Source of the DNA: an uncultured Spartobacteria bacterium
GTDB lineage: Bacteria; Verrucomicrobiota; Verrucomicrobiia; Chthoniobacterales; Chthoniobacteraceae
Reading direction: 5' to 3'
Assembly (NCBI GenBank): GCA_903882875.1
Contig: CAIRYQ010000003.1
Span: 1 to 36,140, forward strand
DNA length: 36,140 bases
Shown: in pieces, positions 14,666 to 23,587 of the stretch
How the letters are laid out: every line of letters begins with the position of its first letter
How positions within the stretch are numbered: position 1 is the stretch's first letter
Made by a program: the position numbers and the translations under genes
The notes under the pieces: model-generated
Told to the model about the DNA's origin: nothing
What the model saw: the letters and a program-made list of their open reading frames with translations, nothing else
Databases searched by the model: none

Positions 14666-16234
14666 TCACGGTTTTCCCGCCTCATAAGCCGCGCGCACCT
14701 CGTCCTCGCTCATCACGCGAGACAGGACGGCGAACTCGTCCAGCGCGGCTGCGAGGTGTCGTTGCGTCCCTCCGCGCCAGTTGCCGATTTCGGCGGTGCC
14801 GATGATGACGGACGGCGGAGTGAATGACGCCCCGCTGCCGATCAATTCACCGTTGGCGTAGTGGCGGATGGTCTTTCCATCGAAGGTCGTGGCGAGCAGC
14901 AGCCACTGCCCGAAACGATCCGATGTGACGAACGGCGCGCTGTTCACCGCCTCCCAGTCGGCGTGCAGCCGCCCGAGGTCGCGGGCGATTTCCAATCGCA
15001 ACTCACCGCGATTCGTGAGCAGCCAGTGCAGTGCGCCAGTCTGCTTCGAGTCGGCGGAGAGCAGCACGTTTTGCCCGCGCGAAAGCGAATCCACGCGCAG
15101 CCAGGCGAGGAGCGTCACGGCATTCATCGGCTGCGGCGAGGAGAAGCGGATGCGGTCTCCCTGGCCGCGGAACTGCAGCGCGCGTTTGCCCGGCCACCGT
15201 CCGTCGATCCATGCGCTGCCGACGATCGTACCGTGGGATTGGAACGCGGCGTCCGTGCCGTGATTTGTGATCCTGCGTTCCGGAGAGTCCTCTTCGTCAA
15301 AAGTGAAATGCACCGCGGTTCCGGGATCCTCACTCAGCACACGGCTCGCCCTCAGCCAGACGGAAAACCTCTCCAACGCGGATGCGGCATCGCGCCGCCC
15401 GAGTTCCTCCTCGGAGAGAAACGCGGCGCGCGATGCGGGGATTGGGCTGGGCGACCCTGCGTCGAAGCGCACAGCCTCGCCTTCGCTCATCGCACGGGGC
15501 GCGAGTTTCGCGGAGGCGACTTCCACCTTGCCCGTGAAGACATGCACTTCGGGCGCTGTGTCGCGGCCGACGGAAAATCCAAAATCCGTCCCGAAGTCCA
15601 CAACCTTGATCTCGGACGAGCCCACGGTGAAGCCACGCGCCTGCGGCGGAACGTGCGCGCTGATTTTCCCGGAGAGCAGAAACGCCTCGCCCGACGACAC
15701 GAGCCGGAACTCCGCCGGACCTTCCAGCACAACACGTGCGCCGCTGAAGAACTCGACCAGCGCCGCGCCGGATTTCAAACGCAGGGTTCCCGGTTCCAGC
15801 ACCGCGCCCGATGCGCGCTCCACACCATCCGTCCACTCCACGCCGACGGCGCGCGCCAGCACCGCGACTCCGTTTGCCTTCGGTTCCTCGAACACCGCAT
15901 CCGCAGTCAAAGACCGTTTGCCGTGGTCGCGCATCCACCAGGCAGCCGTCAACATGATCACCGCAGCGGTCGCGAGCCACCACCACGCTGAGCGCGCAGG
16001 ACGCCGCGAGGCCGGTTCAAATGCCACAACATTTTGCAAACCCGACTCGCGTTTCATCGCGGCCCAGTCGGCCAAACCGGTCTCGATGTCGCATTGCAGG
16101 AACCACAGCCGCCGCGCCTCCGCACTGGCTGCCAGAATTCCCTCCAATCGGGAATGGTCCGCCTGCGAGATCGCCCCGTCGTTCAGGGCGGCAAAAAGTG
16201 TCCTCAATTCGTCTCTGTCAAAATCCCCGTTCAT
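14666..16234 (-). CDS. FecR-like anti-sigma/LamG domain membrane protein
   Basis: A 522-aa protein. Residues 1-75 form a cytoplasmic part (MNGDFDRDELRTLFAALNDG) of the type that binds the sigma factor. A transmembrane helix lies at about 83-101. A FecR-like beta-rich domain follows at about 120-235 (SGARVVLEGPAEFRLVSSGE, HVPPQARGFTVGSSEIKVVD). A LamG/concanavalin-like domain occupies about 310-515 (LQFRGQGDRIRFSSP, EIGNWRGG, LDEFAVLSRVMSEDEV). Its start overlaps the ECF sigma gene stop by 4 bp (ATGA), so the two are translationally coupled. This sigma/FecR-LamG pair is a Verrucomicrobia and Planctomycete hallmark. Confidence 0.92.
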   Translation of the reverse strand: MNGDFDRDELRTLFAALNDGAISQADHSRLEGILAASAEARRLWFLQCDIETGLADWAAMKRESGLQNVVAFEPASRRPARSAWWWLATAAVIMLTAAWWMRDHGKRSLTADAVFEEPKANGVAVLARAVGVEWTDGVERASGAVLEPGTLRLKSGAALVEFFSGARVVLEGPAEFRLVSSGEAFLLSGKISAHVPPQARGFTVGSSEIKVVDFGTDFGFSVGRDTAPEVHVFTGKVEVASAKLAPRAMSEGEAVRFDAGSPSPIPASRAAFLSEEELGRRDAASALERFSVWLRASRVLSEDPGTAVHFTFDEEDSPERRITNHGTDAAFQSHGTIVGSAWIDGRWPGKRALQFRGQGDRIRFSSPQPMNAVTLLAWLRVDSLSRGQNVLLSADSKQTGALHWLLTNRGELRLEIARDLGRLHADWEAVNSAPFVTSDRFGQWLLLATTFDGKTIRHYANGELIGSGASFTPPSVIIGTAEIGNWRGGTQRHLAAALDEFAVLSRVMSEDEVRAAYEAGKP

Positions 16235-16770
16235 CGGCCCGCCTCCCCGGCAAGCCGCCGTGTCACACAGTCCGCAAGCGCGCGGCGGATGATGTTCAAT
16301 TTGTTGTAGAGCGTCTGCCTTGCACGGCCCATCTGCTCGGCGAGCACGCCGATGTCTCCGCCTTCGCCATAGACGGCCTCGATCAGTTTGCGTCCCGTTT
16401 CATCTACCTTCTGCAGGCAATGCTCCAGCGCATCAATGCGGCCGTTGGTGTTTCCGAGATCTTCCAAGCGTTCCGCCGCGAGCGTTTCGAGCAACTCGTC
16501 GCTAAACCGGAGGCGCGACCGGGCCGCCATGCGCTGAAAATTTTTTGCCTCGTAGAACGCCACCGTGCTCGCCCACGCGATGAAATCCGTCCCTTGCTCG
16601 AACGTCCCGAATTTCCGCCACAGGGTAACACTGGTCCGCTGCAACACATCCTCCGCATCATGACGGTTCCCAAGGAGCGACACGAGATAGCCCAGCAACC
16701 GCCGATGCGCGGCATTGAGCAGCCGGACGAATATGTCGTTCCGGTCAGGTGGATTTTCCGAAAGGTGCAT
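16231..16770 (-). CDS. ECF-type RNA polymerase sigma factor
   Basis: A 179-aa sigma-70 family factor. Region 2 lies at about residues 15-80 (LLGNRHDAEDVLQRTSVTLW, FIAWASTVAFYEAKNF). Region 4 (about 120-170) has a helix-turn-helix in IGVLAEQMGRARQTLYNKLN. There is no region 3, as expected of ECF factors; it is of the Rhodopirellula/Verrucomicrobium-type ECF group. ATG 16770 is preferred because AAGGTG sits just upstream; a GTG one codon earlier is possible. It overlaps the FecR-LamG gene by 4 bp, which probably sequesters it at the membrane. Confidence 0.93.
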   Translation of the reverse strand: MHLSENPPDRNDIFVRLLNAAHRRLLGYLVSLLGNRHDAEDVLQRTSVTLWRKFGTFEQGTDFIAWASTVAFYEAKNFQRMAARSRLRFSDELLETLAAERLEDLGNTNGRIDALEHCLQKVDETGRKLIEAVYGEGGDIGVLAEQMGRARQTLYNKLNIIRRALADCVTRRLAGEAGR

Positions 16771-16834
16771 CACCTTAGAATGTGCGAAGCCGCCGAATCT
16801 TACCGATGAAATCTGCCGGCTGTTCGCCGGCGCG

Positions 16835-17578
16835 TCACGCGCGTAGCAGCAGCGAGCGGACTTCGGCGTGGAGATCGCGGGCGAGGGTCTTGCGGTCGCC
16901 GGCGCGGGGCGAGGAGGGGCCGAAGCGGATGTCGAGCGTGAGGCCGCTTTTTCCGAGAAGGTTCAGCAGATGCGGGGCGAGGGTCATGTCGCGCCAGTAG
17001 GCCACTTCGTCCTCGACGCTGCCGCCGTCGTCGAGTGAGTAGCGCAGCGCGCACGCGGTGACTGGGCAGCCGAGTTTCACGACGGGTTCGAAGAGCGAAC
17101 TGCGGAAGGGCAGCACATCGTCGCCGCCGGTGCTGGTGCCCTCGGGAAAAAGGGTGAGAGGCACCCCGGCACCGAGGCGTTCGCGCATTTCCTCCGTGAC
17201 ATCGGCGACTGCGCCGCGGCGCTCGCGGTCCACGAAAATCGTCGCGCCGAGCCGCGCGTAGAGGCCGAAGAGCGGCCAGCGGGCGACCTCCTTTTTCGAG
17301 ACGAATGCGCAGCGGGCGACGGCGCTGAACGCGACGATGTCGAGGTAGCTCACATGGTTTGCGACGATGAGGCCGGCGTGCGGGATTTCGCCGCGGACGC
17401 GGATGCGCAGGCCGAGCCATTTCGCGTGGCGGACGGCGACGCGCTGGAGCCAGCGCACGCGTTCGCGGATGTTCTTTCCCGCGCCGCTGAAAAGAAAATC
17501 ACCGAGGCACCCGGATGCCAGCGGAGGGAGCAGCAGCGTGCGCATCGCGGTGCGCGCGGCACCGGAGAGGGCGCCCAT
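16835..17578 (-). CDS. olsA: PlsC-type acyltransferase, probable OlsA
   Basis: A 247-aa 1-acyl-glycerol-3-phosphate acyltransferase family protein. The catalytic NHVSYLD (H-x4-D) and the substrate-binding FPEGTSTGG motifs are present, along with an N-terminal membrane-associated segment. It starts 3 bp after the stop of a GNAT-fold OlsB-like gene. OlsB N-acylates ornithine and OlsA adds the second acyl chain, so the pair most likely makes phosphorus-free ornithine lipids. The alternative is a conventional PlsC for phosphatidic acid; the gene pairing favours OlsA. Confidence 0.82.
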   Translation of the reverse strand: MGALSGAARTAMRTLLLPPLASGCLGDFLFSGAGKNIRERVRWLQRVAVRHAKWLGLRIRVRGEIPHAGLIVANHVSYLDIVAFSAVARCAFVSKKEVARWPLFGLYARLGATIFVDRERRGAVADVTEEMRERLGAGVPLTLFPEGTSTGGDDVLPFRSSLFEPVVKLGCPVTACALRYSLDDGGSVEDEVAYWRDMTLAPHLLNLLGKSGLTLDIRFGPSSPRAGDRKTLARDLHAEVRSLLLRA

Positions 17579-17581
17579 TTT

Positions 17582-18397
17582 TTACGAAAGGAAACGCGCG
17601 GAGGTCGCCGCGGGGAGCGTGGTGAGATCGATCAAGGTGAGGAAGTCAATCGTGCCGAATTCGCGATCCAGCGCGGGCGCTCCGCAGATTTTCGAGCCGA
17701 CGGTAAGGTAGGTGCGGAGAAGGCGCGGCGGCTTCGGGCACTCGGCGAGCGGCGCGGCTTCGGGCAGTGCGTATGCGGGGAGCGGCGCGGTGCGGAAGGG
17801 CTCGGGGGCGAGGAATTCCGGCGCAAGCTGCGCGAACATGGCGTGGCCGAGCGCGGCGTCCTGCGAAGTGAGCGAACTGCAGCCGAGGAGGTAACGCGCG
17901 CCGCGTTCGCGCGCATAAGCGGCGATGCCGCGCCAGAGCATGTCGAGCACGGTGCCGCGGCGGTGTTCCTGATGGACGCACGCGCGGCCGAGCTCGACGA
18001 TTTCGCCGCGGAAGGGCTCGAAGGGCGTGAAGTCAAACTCCTGCTCGCTGTAGTAGCCTTGCCCCGCGGCGGCTCCCGAGCCGGTCTGGAGGCGGTAGGT
18101 GCCGACGATTTTTCCCGTGGAGATGTGCTCGATGATGAGGTGATCGCACACGGCATCGAAGCGATCCGAGTCGCGCTGCGTGCGCCAGCTTTCGCTCAGG
18201 CCTTCCTGAAGCTCGACATTGAACACCTCGAAGCGCAGGCGCTGGGCGGCGAGGATGTCCTCCTCGGTCGTGGCGAGGCGCGTGCGGTAGTTCACGCGGG
18301 GCACGGGCGCTTGCGACGCGGGCATCCGGGCGATGCGTGGCGGCACAGCGGCGTTCGGCGGTGTTCCGGGTTGCGGGATTTGTGCGGCGGAGATCAT
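17582..18397 (-). CDS. olsB: Ornithine N-acyltransferase (OlsB-like, GNAT fold)
   Basis: A 271-aa protein of the Acetyltransf_5/OlsB family, which transfers a 3-hydroxyacyl group from acyl carrier protein to the amino group of ornithine. Characteristic segments are AAQRLRFEVFNVE, DAVCDHLIIEH, GKIVGTYRLQT, EIVELGRACVHQEHRRG and LLGCSSL. The N-terminal 35 residues are Pro/Ala-rich, and an internal Met at residue 25 is an alternative start. The olsA-like gene follows after 3 bp. A hemolysin-like name is often given to relatives, but no toxin role is implied. Confidence 0.85.
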   Translation of the reverse strand: MISAAQIPQPGTPPNAAVPPRIARMPASQAPVPRVNYRTRLATTEEDILAAQRLRFEVFNVELQEGLSESWRTQRDSDRFDAVCDHLIIEHISTGKIVGTYRLQTGSGAAAGQGYYSEQEFDFTPFEPFRGEIVELGRACVHQEHRRGTVLDMLWRGIAAYARERGARYLLGCSSLTSQDAALGHAMFAQLAPEFLAPEPFRTAPLPAYALPEAAPLAECPKPPRLLRTYLTVGSKICGAPALDREFGTIDFLTLIDLTTLPAATSARFLS

Positions 18398-18524
18398 GCG
18401 GGATGCGTTTGTTCAGCATACCGCGCCGGAGGGCGGATCAAAAGTGAAGATTGGGTGTCCGACCGGTGCCGTCCAGGTGAACCGGATGCGCATGAACGGG
18501 ACACGCGGCGATGCGCGCGCGGGG

Positions 18525-18695
18525 TCAGCGGCTTTGCTGCATCATCCCGCCGAATGCGCCCTGCCCCTGCCAGCTTTCCGGCTTTGCCCACGGGATTTGG
18601 GAGACGCGCTCGTCCTCGTTGCGCTTGTCGGTGGTGGCGCAGCCGACGATGCCGAAGGCGAGGATGACGAGAAGGATGCGAATGACAGAGATCAT
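18525..18695 (-). CDS. Small lipoprotein (56 aa)
   Basis: MISVIRILLVILAFGIVGC carries a lipobox (IVGC) with the Cys at residue 19. The short mature part includes RVSQIPWAKPESWQGQGAFG, which looks conserved rather than random. It lies 13 bp downstream of the coiled-coil protein gene on the same strand. It would be lipidated by Lgt (encoded at 29471-30415). Function unknown; too short for common ORF cut-offs. Confidence 0.78.
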   Translation of the reverse strand: MISVIRILLVILAFGIVGCATTDKRNEDERVSQIPWAKPESWQGQGAFGGMMQQSR

Positions 18696-18708
18696 GGAAA
18701 ACTGATTC

Positions 18709-19635
18709 CTACTGCGTGGGAAGAGTCAAGCCGGGAACGGACGGGGGCGCAGTCGGCGATGGTGCAGGAGGTGTAATGTTCGCCGGCGGGGTCTGGCCGG
18801 CGGGCGCGGGTTCCTCGCGAACCTTGTCCTCGCCGGTGTAGATGACTCCGTCGCCGGGCTGGACATACACGCCCTTCGCAAAGGTTGACGGGATGATGTC
18901 CGCGACGGACTGCGAGGCTTCGACGTTGATGATGCGCACCTTGCCGATGGCCTGGCCACCGCGGGTGACGATGAGAATCTTGTTCGCAGCGGCGCCCCGC
19001 TTGTCGCCGATGCTCAACACGCAAAAGCCCCAGCCTGCATTGACCGCGAGCACCTGGCCGCTCGTGCCGTTTTGCATGACGCCTTTTCTGTAACGATCCA
19101 CGACCTTCGCTTGCTCGACGATCTTGCTTTCCGTTTCCTTCTTCTGCCTGGTGAGTTCTTCGACCGCGAGTTTCTGCTCCGTCACCTTGATTTCCATCTC
19201 GGCGACTTTCGCGGTGAGTTCCTTGTTGGCCGTCTGCATGTCGGCGATCTCCTTCGTAATCTGTTCAGGAGTCTTGTCGCCGAACGAGGCTTTCAAGTCG
19301 TCGTAGTTTTTCTTGATGGCCGCATACTGAGTTTCGGCATCGGTCTTTTTCTGCAACGCATCCGCGAGTTCGGTCTTCGACTTGGCGAGATCCGCCTCGG
19401 TCATCGCCAGCTTGTCCTGGGCGGTCTTCAAATCGCCCTTCACCGTCTCGAGTTCAGCCTTCGTGTCATCGAGTTCCTTCTGTGTCTTCTTCAGCTTTGC
19501 CTGCGTCTCCACCAGCTCCGTGTGCTGCTTCTTGCCCTTGTCTTGGAGCGTCTCCACCAGCTCCTTCGTCTTGAAGCCGAAGAAGATCGCGGCCAGCGCA
19601 ACGAGGAGGGTGAGGCCGGAGAAAATTTTTGCCAT
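18709..19635 (-). CDS. Membrane-anchored coiled-coil protein
   Basis: A 308-aa protein. One N-terminal transmembrane helix (residues 5-23) is followed by a long Lys/Glu/Ala-rich coiled coil (about 25-190) with heptad-like repeats. A compact beta-domain follows at about 195-285 (GQVLAVNAGWGFCVLSIGDK, VYVQPGDGVIYTGEDKV), and then a Pro-rich tail (about 285-308). The beta-domain resembles those after coiled coils in envelope-associated proteins of the PVC group, so a periplasmic scaffold role is plausible, but the function is unknown. The start at 19635 (MAKIFSG) is chosen as the first ATG before the helix. The small lipoprotein gene follows. Confidence 0.82.
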   Translation of the reverse strand: MAKIFSGLTLLVALAAIFFGFKTKELVETLQDKGKKQHTELVETQAKLKKTQKELDDTKAELETVKGDLKTAQDKLAMTEADLAKSKTELADALQKKTDAETQYAAIKKNYDDLKASFGDKTPEQITKEIADMQTANKELTAKVAEMEIKVTEQKLAVEELTRQKKETESKIVEQAKVVDRYRKGVMQNGTSGQVLAVNAGWGFCVLSIGDKRGAAANKILIVTRGGQAIGKVRIINVEASQSVADIIPSTFAKGVYVQPGDGVIYTGEDKVREEPAPAGQTPPANITPPAPSPTAPPSVPGLTLPTQ

Positions 19636-19781
19636 AAGATCAGTGCAGGTGGTGGGTGGGTGTCGGGGACATGTGACAATCATGACGCCGGGGTGCAACG
19701 TCAAAACTGCGGGAAGGGCGTTTTTATGCGGCTGGGATTTTTATTGGCAAGGGCTTTTGCAAAAATTCCAACGATTTCATT

Positions 19782-19810
19782 TTGTCAGCGCACCTCCCGT
19801 GTGCTTTTCT
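19782..19810 (+). promoter_or_regulatory. Candidate promoter of ffs
   Basis: TTGTCA (19782-19787), a 17-bp spacer and TTTTCT (19805-19810) would start transcription at about 19818, exactly where the SRP RNA closing stem begins. The -35 hexamer is good (5/6) and the -10 hexamer poor (3/6), so this is tentative. Confidence 0.4.
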
Positions 19811-19817
19811 CCGCGCT

Positions 19818-19911
19818 CCGTCAGGGGCCATGGATGGAAGGCTGGCGAACCCCGCCAGAGCCGGAAGGCAGCAACGGCAGCCTGCCCTTCCTTGTCGTGG
19901 TTCCCTGACGG
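19818..19911 (+). ncRNA. ffs: Bacterial SRP RNA (4.5S-like, small type)
   Basis: This is the RNA scaffold of the signal recognition particle, which binds Ffh. The conserved core is present: GGCGAACCCCGCCAG, then the GGAA tetraloop within GCCGGAAGGC, then AGCAACGGC. The ends pair perfectly (CCGTCAGGG with CCCTGACGG), giving a 94-nt hairpin without an Alu domain, as in most Gram-negative bacteria. A T-run follows at once, so the terminal stem doubles as terminator. It is flanked by the divergently transcribed coiled-coil gene and the convergent dapL. Open frames across this site are spurious. Confidence 0.93.
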
Positions 19912-19920
19912 AACTTTTTT
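19903..19920 (+). terminator. Terminator of ffs
   Basis: The 3' arm of the SRP RNA closing stem (CCCTGACGG) is followed by AAC and six T residues. The gene-free stretch 19921-20106 after it shows nothing further that I can support. Confidence 0.7.
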
Positions 19921-20106
19921 CGACGCAAGTCCGGATGTGAAGTGAGGGGCGGACAATCTTTCGGAACGAACTGTTCTGGACAGGATGCGGAATGCGGCGC
20001 GTCCGCAAACCATCACGCCACATGCGCCCAACTTGCCAGCCGTCAGGATTGTCGGCTCCACATTGCCGCACCGCGTAAACGGAGAAGGTCATCTTTTTGA
20101 ACCGAG

Positions 20107-21345
20107 CTAGATTTTCAGCGCCTTGATGCGGCGTCCGACTTCCTCCGCATTCGCGCGCGAGTTGAACGCGCTGATGCGGAAGTAGCCCTCGCCTCCGGCA
20201 CCGAATCCCGCACCGGGCGTGATGACGACGTTTGCCTCGTGCAGCATCTTGTCGAACATCTCCCACGAGCCGAGCGAACCGGGGCACTTCACCCAAATGT
20301 AAGGCGCGTTCACACCGCCCCAAGTCTTCCAGCCCACGGACTGCGCCGCATCGCGGAGGATGCGCGCGTTGCCCATGTAGTGTTCGACGAGCGCGCGCAC
20401 TTGCGCCTTTCCATCTGCGGAATATAGCGCCTCGGCGGCGCGCTGGATGATGTAGGCGACGCCGTTGAATTTTGTCGTCTGCCGCCGCAGCCAGAGCGGA
20501 TGCAGCGGCTTCTTTTCGCCGGAGGCAGTCGTGGCCAACAGCGTCTTCGGCACGACGACAAATCCGCAACGCACGCCGGTGAACCCGCCGCTCTTCGAGT
20601 AGCTGCGAAACTCGATCGCGCACTCGCGCGCGCCGGGAATTTCGTAGATCGAATGCGGAATCCCGGGCTCGCTGATGTAAGTCTCGTAGGCCGCATCGAA
20701 GAGGATCAGCGTGCCATTCGCGCGGGCGTACGCGACCCATGCTTCGAGTTGCGCGCGCGTCGCGGCGGCACCGGTCGGGTTGTTCGGCGAGCAGAGGTAA
20801 ATGACGTCCACGTGCTGCTTCGGCGGCGCGGGCACGAAGCCGTTCGCCTCGTTGCCTTCCAAATACACGAGGCCCGCGTATGCGCCGCGCGCGTCGGCGT
20901 CGCCGGTGTTTCCGGCCATCACGTTCGTGTCCACATACACGGGATACACGGGATCGGTGACGGCGATGACGTTCTTCGCGCCGAGGATGTCGAGGATGTT
21001 GCCGGTGTCGCACTTCGTGCCGTCGCTCACGATGATCTCATCGTCCGCGACCTCAATGCCGTGCGCGCGGAAATCATTTTCCGCGATCGCCTTTCGCAGC
21101 CACTCGTAGCCCTGCTCGGGGCCGTAGCCCTTGAAAGTCTCGCGCACTCCCATTTCATCCACCGCCTTGTGCAGCGCGGCACGCACCGCTTCGGGCAACG
21201 GCTCGGTCACGTCGCCGATGCCGCAGCGGATCATGCGCTTCGCCGCGTCGGCATTGGAGTCCGTGAACGCCTTCACGCGGCGCGCGATTTCGGGAAAGAG
21301 GTAGCCGGCCTTGAGCTTGGAGTAGTTGTCGTTGAGAAATGCCAT
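20107..21345 (-). CDS. dapL: LL-diaminopimelate aminotransferase
   Basis: DapL converts tetrahydrodipicolinate directly to LL-diaminopimelate with glutamate as amino donor, a one-step route to lysine and peptidoglycan precursors known in Verrucomicrobia, Chlamydiae, cyanobacteria and plants. The 412-aa length matches the family. It starts [20 protein letters not shown]. Fold-type I PLP features include [23 protein letters not shown] and the PLP-lysine motif [15 protein letters not shown]. The start at 21345 is chosen on the conserved N-terminus; the upstream extension is rejected. It is transcribed towards ffs. Confidence 0.96.
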   Translation of the reverse strand: MAFLNDNYSKLKAGYLFPEIARRVKAFTDSNADAAKRMIRCGIGDVTEPLPEAVRAALHKAVDEMGVRETFKGYGPEQGYEWLRKAIAENDFRAHGIEVADDEIIVSDGTKCDTGNILDILGAKNVIAVTDPVYPVYVDTNVMAGNTGDADARGAYAGLVYLEGNEANGFVPAPPKQHVDVIYLCSPNNPTGAAATRAQLEAWVAYARANGTLILFDAAYETYISEPGIPHSIYEIPGARECAIEFRSYSKSGGFTGVRCGFVVVPKTLLATTASGEKKPLHPLWLRRQTTKFNGVAYIIQRAAEALYSADGKAQVRALVEHYMGNARILRDAAQSVGWKTWGGVNAPYIWVKCPGSLGSWEMFDKMLHEANVVITPGAGFGAGGEGYFRISAFNSRANAEEVGRRIKALKI

Positions 21346-21489
21346 GGTGCTGGTGTGATTTGCGGGAGGCGCGGTGTAGTGGCGGAACGCGCGCCGGTCA
21401 ACCGCTCTGCGAGGTTCACGCGGGTGTTTTCCATTGTCCGCCGCCCGCCACGGCGAATAGCTTCCGCGCCCCATGACACCCGCATCCCA

Positions 21490-22689
21490 ATGGCAGAGCC
21501 GCTAGCCGACACGGACAAGCGCACGCGCAACGCGTGGCTCACCGTCGACACGCTGTGGTTCGCGCTTATCATCGGCGTGCTCATCCGCTCGCTGCTGAAA
21601 CCGAACAGCGGCACCGTGTTTCCGATTTTCCAAACCGCCGGCGGACGCTGGCTGCACGGCGAGAACCTCTACTCCGGTGGCACCGACTATCTCTACAGCC
21701 CGCTCGTCGCCGCGCTGTTTTCTCCGCTCGCACTCCTTCCCTATTGGCTCGCAAACATCGTCTGGCGCCTCGGCGTCGTCGCCGCGTATCTCGCTGCGGT
21801 GCGCGTATGGTTGCGCGATGGTGCAGCCCGAATTCCTGCGAAAAATCACGCGCTCGTCTTCCTCATCCTGCTCCCGCTTTCCGTCGGTAGCATCAACAAC
21901 GCGCAGGCCAACCCGCTCGTCGTCGCGCTCGTGATGTTCGCGATCATCGCCGTGCGCTCCACACGCTGGGCCGTGGCCGCCGTGTGCGTCGGCATCATTG
22001 CTTACCTGAAAATCTACCCGCTCGCCGCGGGCCTGCTGCTCTGCGTGATTTTTCCGCGGAAGCTTTCATGGCGGATCTTCGCCGTGCTGTTCGCATTCGG
22101 CGCGCTTTCGTTCGTGCTGCAAAAACCCGCCTACGTCGCCGAACAATACCACAACTGGGTCGCGACGCGACGCGTGGACGAGCGCCACTTCGATGTGATG
22201 AACCGCCCGCGCGACCTGTGGACGCTGCTCGCCGCATGCGGCATCGAGCTGAATCTGCACCTTTATTTTTTCATCCAAATCCTCGGCGGCGGCATCATCG
22301 CTGCGCTTTGTTTCGTCGGACGTTTGAAAAAGTGGGGCAATGACCGGCTGCTCACGCTCATCTTCACACTCGTGTGCTGCTGGATGCTCCTGCTCGGCCC
22401 CGCGACGGAATCCTCGACCTACATCCTGCTCGCACCCGCCATCTCGCTCGCAGCGGTCGAGGCATTCAGCCGCCCATTCCCGCAATGGATGCGCGCGCTC
22501 GTCGCAGCCGCACTCACAATTCTCATCGGCGGCGCAGCGTTCATCGCATTCGCCGGACGGCGGCGCGACCTGTGGTCCATGTCCGTCCAGCAAATCGGCA
22601 CGGTGATGTTCGCCGTGTTCGCCCTCGCGTGGGTGTTCCGGGATTCGCTCTGGCAAAGCGAGAAAGATGTCGCGAAGCCAGTGGCGTAA
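21490..22689 (+). CDS. GT87/DUF2029-like membrane glycosyltransferase
   Basis: A 399-aa polytopic membrane protein with about nine to ten hydrophobic helices. The first loop motif [20 protein letters not shown] is typical of DUF2029/GT87 polyprenyl-phosphate-dependent mannosyltransferase-like proteins, which use lipid-linked sugars and act on the outer face of the membrane. The ATG at 21490 gives a short polar N-terminus before the first helix. It is divergent from dapL, with about 145 bp between the two starts. The acceptor is unknown. Confidence 0.82.
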   Translation: MAEPLADTDKRTRNAWLTVDTLWFALIIGVLIRSLLKPNSGTVFPIFQTAGGRWLHGENLYSGGTDYLYSPLVAALFSPLALLPYWLANIVWRLGVVAAYLAAVRVWLRDGAARIPAKNHALVFLILLPLSVGSINNAQANPLVVALVMFAIIAVRSTRWAVAAVCVGIIAYLKIYPLAAGLLLCVIFPRKLSWRIFAVLFAFGALSFVLQKPAYVAEQYHNWVATRRVDERHFDVMNRPRDLWTLLAACGIELNLHLYFFIQILGGGIIAALCFVGRLKKWGNDRLLTLIFTLVCCWMLLLGPATESSTYILLAPAISLAAVEAFSRPFPQWMRALVAAALTILIGGAAFIAFAGRRRDLWSMSVQQIGTVMFAVFALAWVFRDSLWQSEKDVAKPVA

Positions 22690-22722
22690 CGCTGCAATTT
22701 ACGCGGTGGCCGCAGGTCGGCA

Positions 22723-22736
22723 GGCTGGTGCCAGCC
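22723..22736. repeat. Short perfect hairpin between convergent genes
   Basis: GGCTGG TG CCAGCC lies in the 47-bp gap between the GT87-like gene and the convergent secreted-protein gene, right next to the stop of the latter. There is no T-run, so it may aid termination or be a small palindromic repeat. Confidence 0.4.
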
Positions 22737-23246
22737 CTACCGGTTCGCGTCCGCGAGCGCCTTGGCATCTGCATCCTCGGTCGCGCCCTGAGTGTGGCCG
22801 ATGATCTTCGAGTTCGCGCCGTCGAGCTTGATGACCAGGAGCCGCGAGATCCGTTTGTTGTTTTCGGGACTCGTGCTGTTGATCCGGTAAATGACCGCGT
22901 AAGGCCGGAATCCCTTCGCGGTGTGAACGCCGCGCCACTCGACGACATCGTTCGCCTTGGCCGGAAACTGCCCGCCCGCATGGCTCATGGTGGCACCATA
23001 GAGGTCCACCACGGTGTTGCCATATTTGACACTGATCCACGAGCGGTCATCACCGGCCGACAGCACGAGCTGGTAGCCACCCAAGCCAGGGCATGTCTGC
23101 GTGAACCCATCCGTGTCGTAAGTTTTATAACTCAGCGCATTCTTCCGCGCCGAACTGGTATATTCGGAGGTGGCTTTGTCCGCAGCAAATGCGACGGAGA
23201 GAAGAAGGATGCCAGCGACAACCGCACGGAGGATTGATTTGTTCAC
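22737..23246 (-). CDS. Unknown secreted protein
   Basis: A 169-aa protein with a Sec signal peptide (MNKSILRAVVAGILLLSVAFA, cleavage near residue 21). The mature domain is about 145 aa and includes YQLVLSAGDDRSWISVKYGN and WRGVHTAKGFRPYAVIYRIN. No family is recognised. It lies about 100 bp downstream of the VF530 gene on the same strand and is probably a separate unit, since a signal peptide fits poorly with the cytoplasmic redox operon upstream. Confidence 0.78.
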   Translation of the reverse strand: MNKSILRAVVAGILLLSVAFAADKATSEYTSSARKNALSYKTYDTDGFTQTCPGLGGYQLVLSAGDDRSWISVKYGNTVVDLYGATMSHAGGQFPAKANDVVEWRGVHTAKGFRPYAVIYRINSTSPENNKRISRLLVIKLDGANSKIIGHTQGATEDADAKALADANR

Positions 23247-23350
23247 GACTTCAACGAACCAAGAGACTCCTGTTCATTTCAAGCGATAAACGCGCTCCAT
23301 CACGAAGCGTCCGACCCGCTGTGGAATCCGAGGAGATCTGCCGCCTGCGA

Positions 23351-23587
23351 TTATTTTTCCTCCCGCGGAAGCTCCGCGACGAACCACGCCTCCACCTTCT
23401 GCCGCGCCCAAGGCGTCTTGCGCAAAAAGGTGAGGCTCGACTTCACGCTCGGATCGAACTGGAAGCACCGGATCGGGATGCGCCGCCCCATTTCCTCCCA
23501 GCCATGCCGGTGGACGAGCACGTTCAAAATTTTCTCCAGCGTGATGCCGTGCAGCGGATCGCGGGGATGGGAGGCGGGAGTGGTCAC
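23351..23587 (-). CDS. VF530 / DUF2132 family protein
   Basis: A 78-aa protein from a GTG start at 23587 that overlaps the stop of the 833-aa redox protein (GTGA). The core [20 protein letters not shown] followed by [20 protein letters not shown] and [20 protein letters not shown] is the VF530/DUF2132 family. It is a small helical fold, suggested to bind DNA, whose function is unknown. Overlap makes it the last gene of the cNMP/diaphorase operon, although VF530 genes occur elsewhere alone, so a functional link is not certain. Confidence 0.88.
   Translation of the reverse strand: MTTPASHPRDPLHGITLEKILNVLVHRHGWEEMGRRIPIRCFQFDPSVKSSLTFLRKTPWARQKVEAWFVAELPREEK

Noticed and set aside
20500-22689. 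A 729-aa plus-strand frame
   Set aside because: The first 330 codons are the antisense of dapL; the real gene is the GT87-like protein from 21490.
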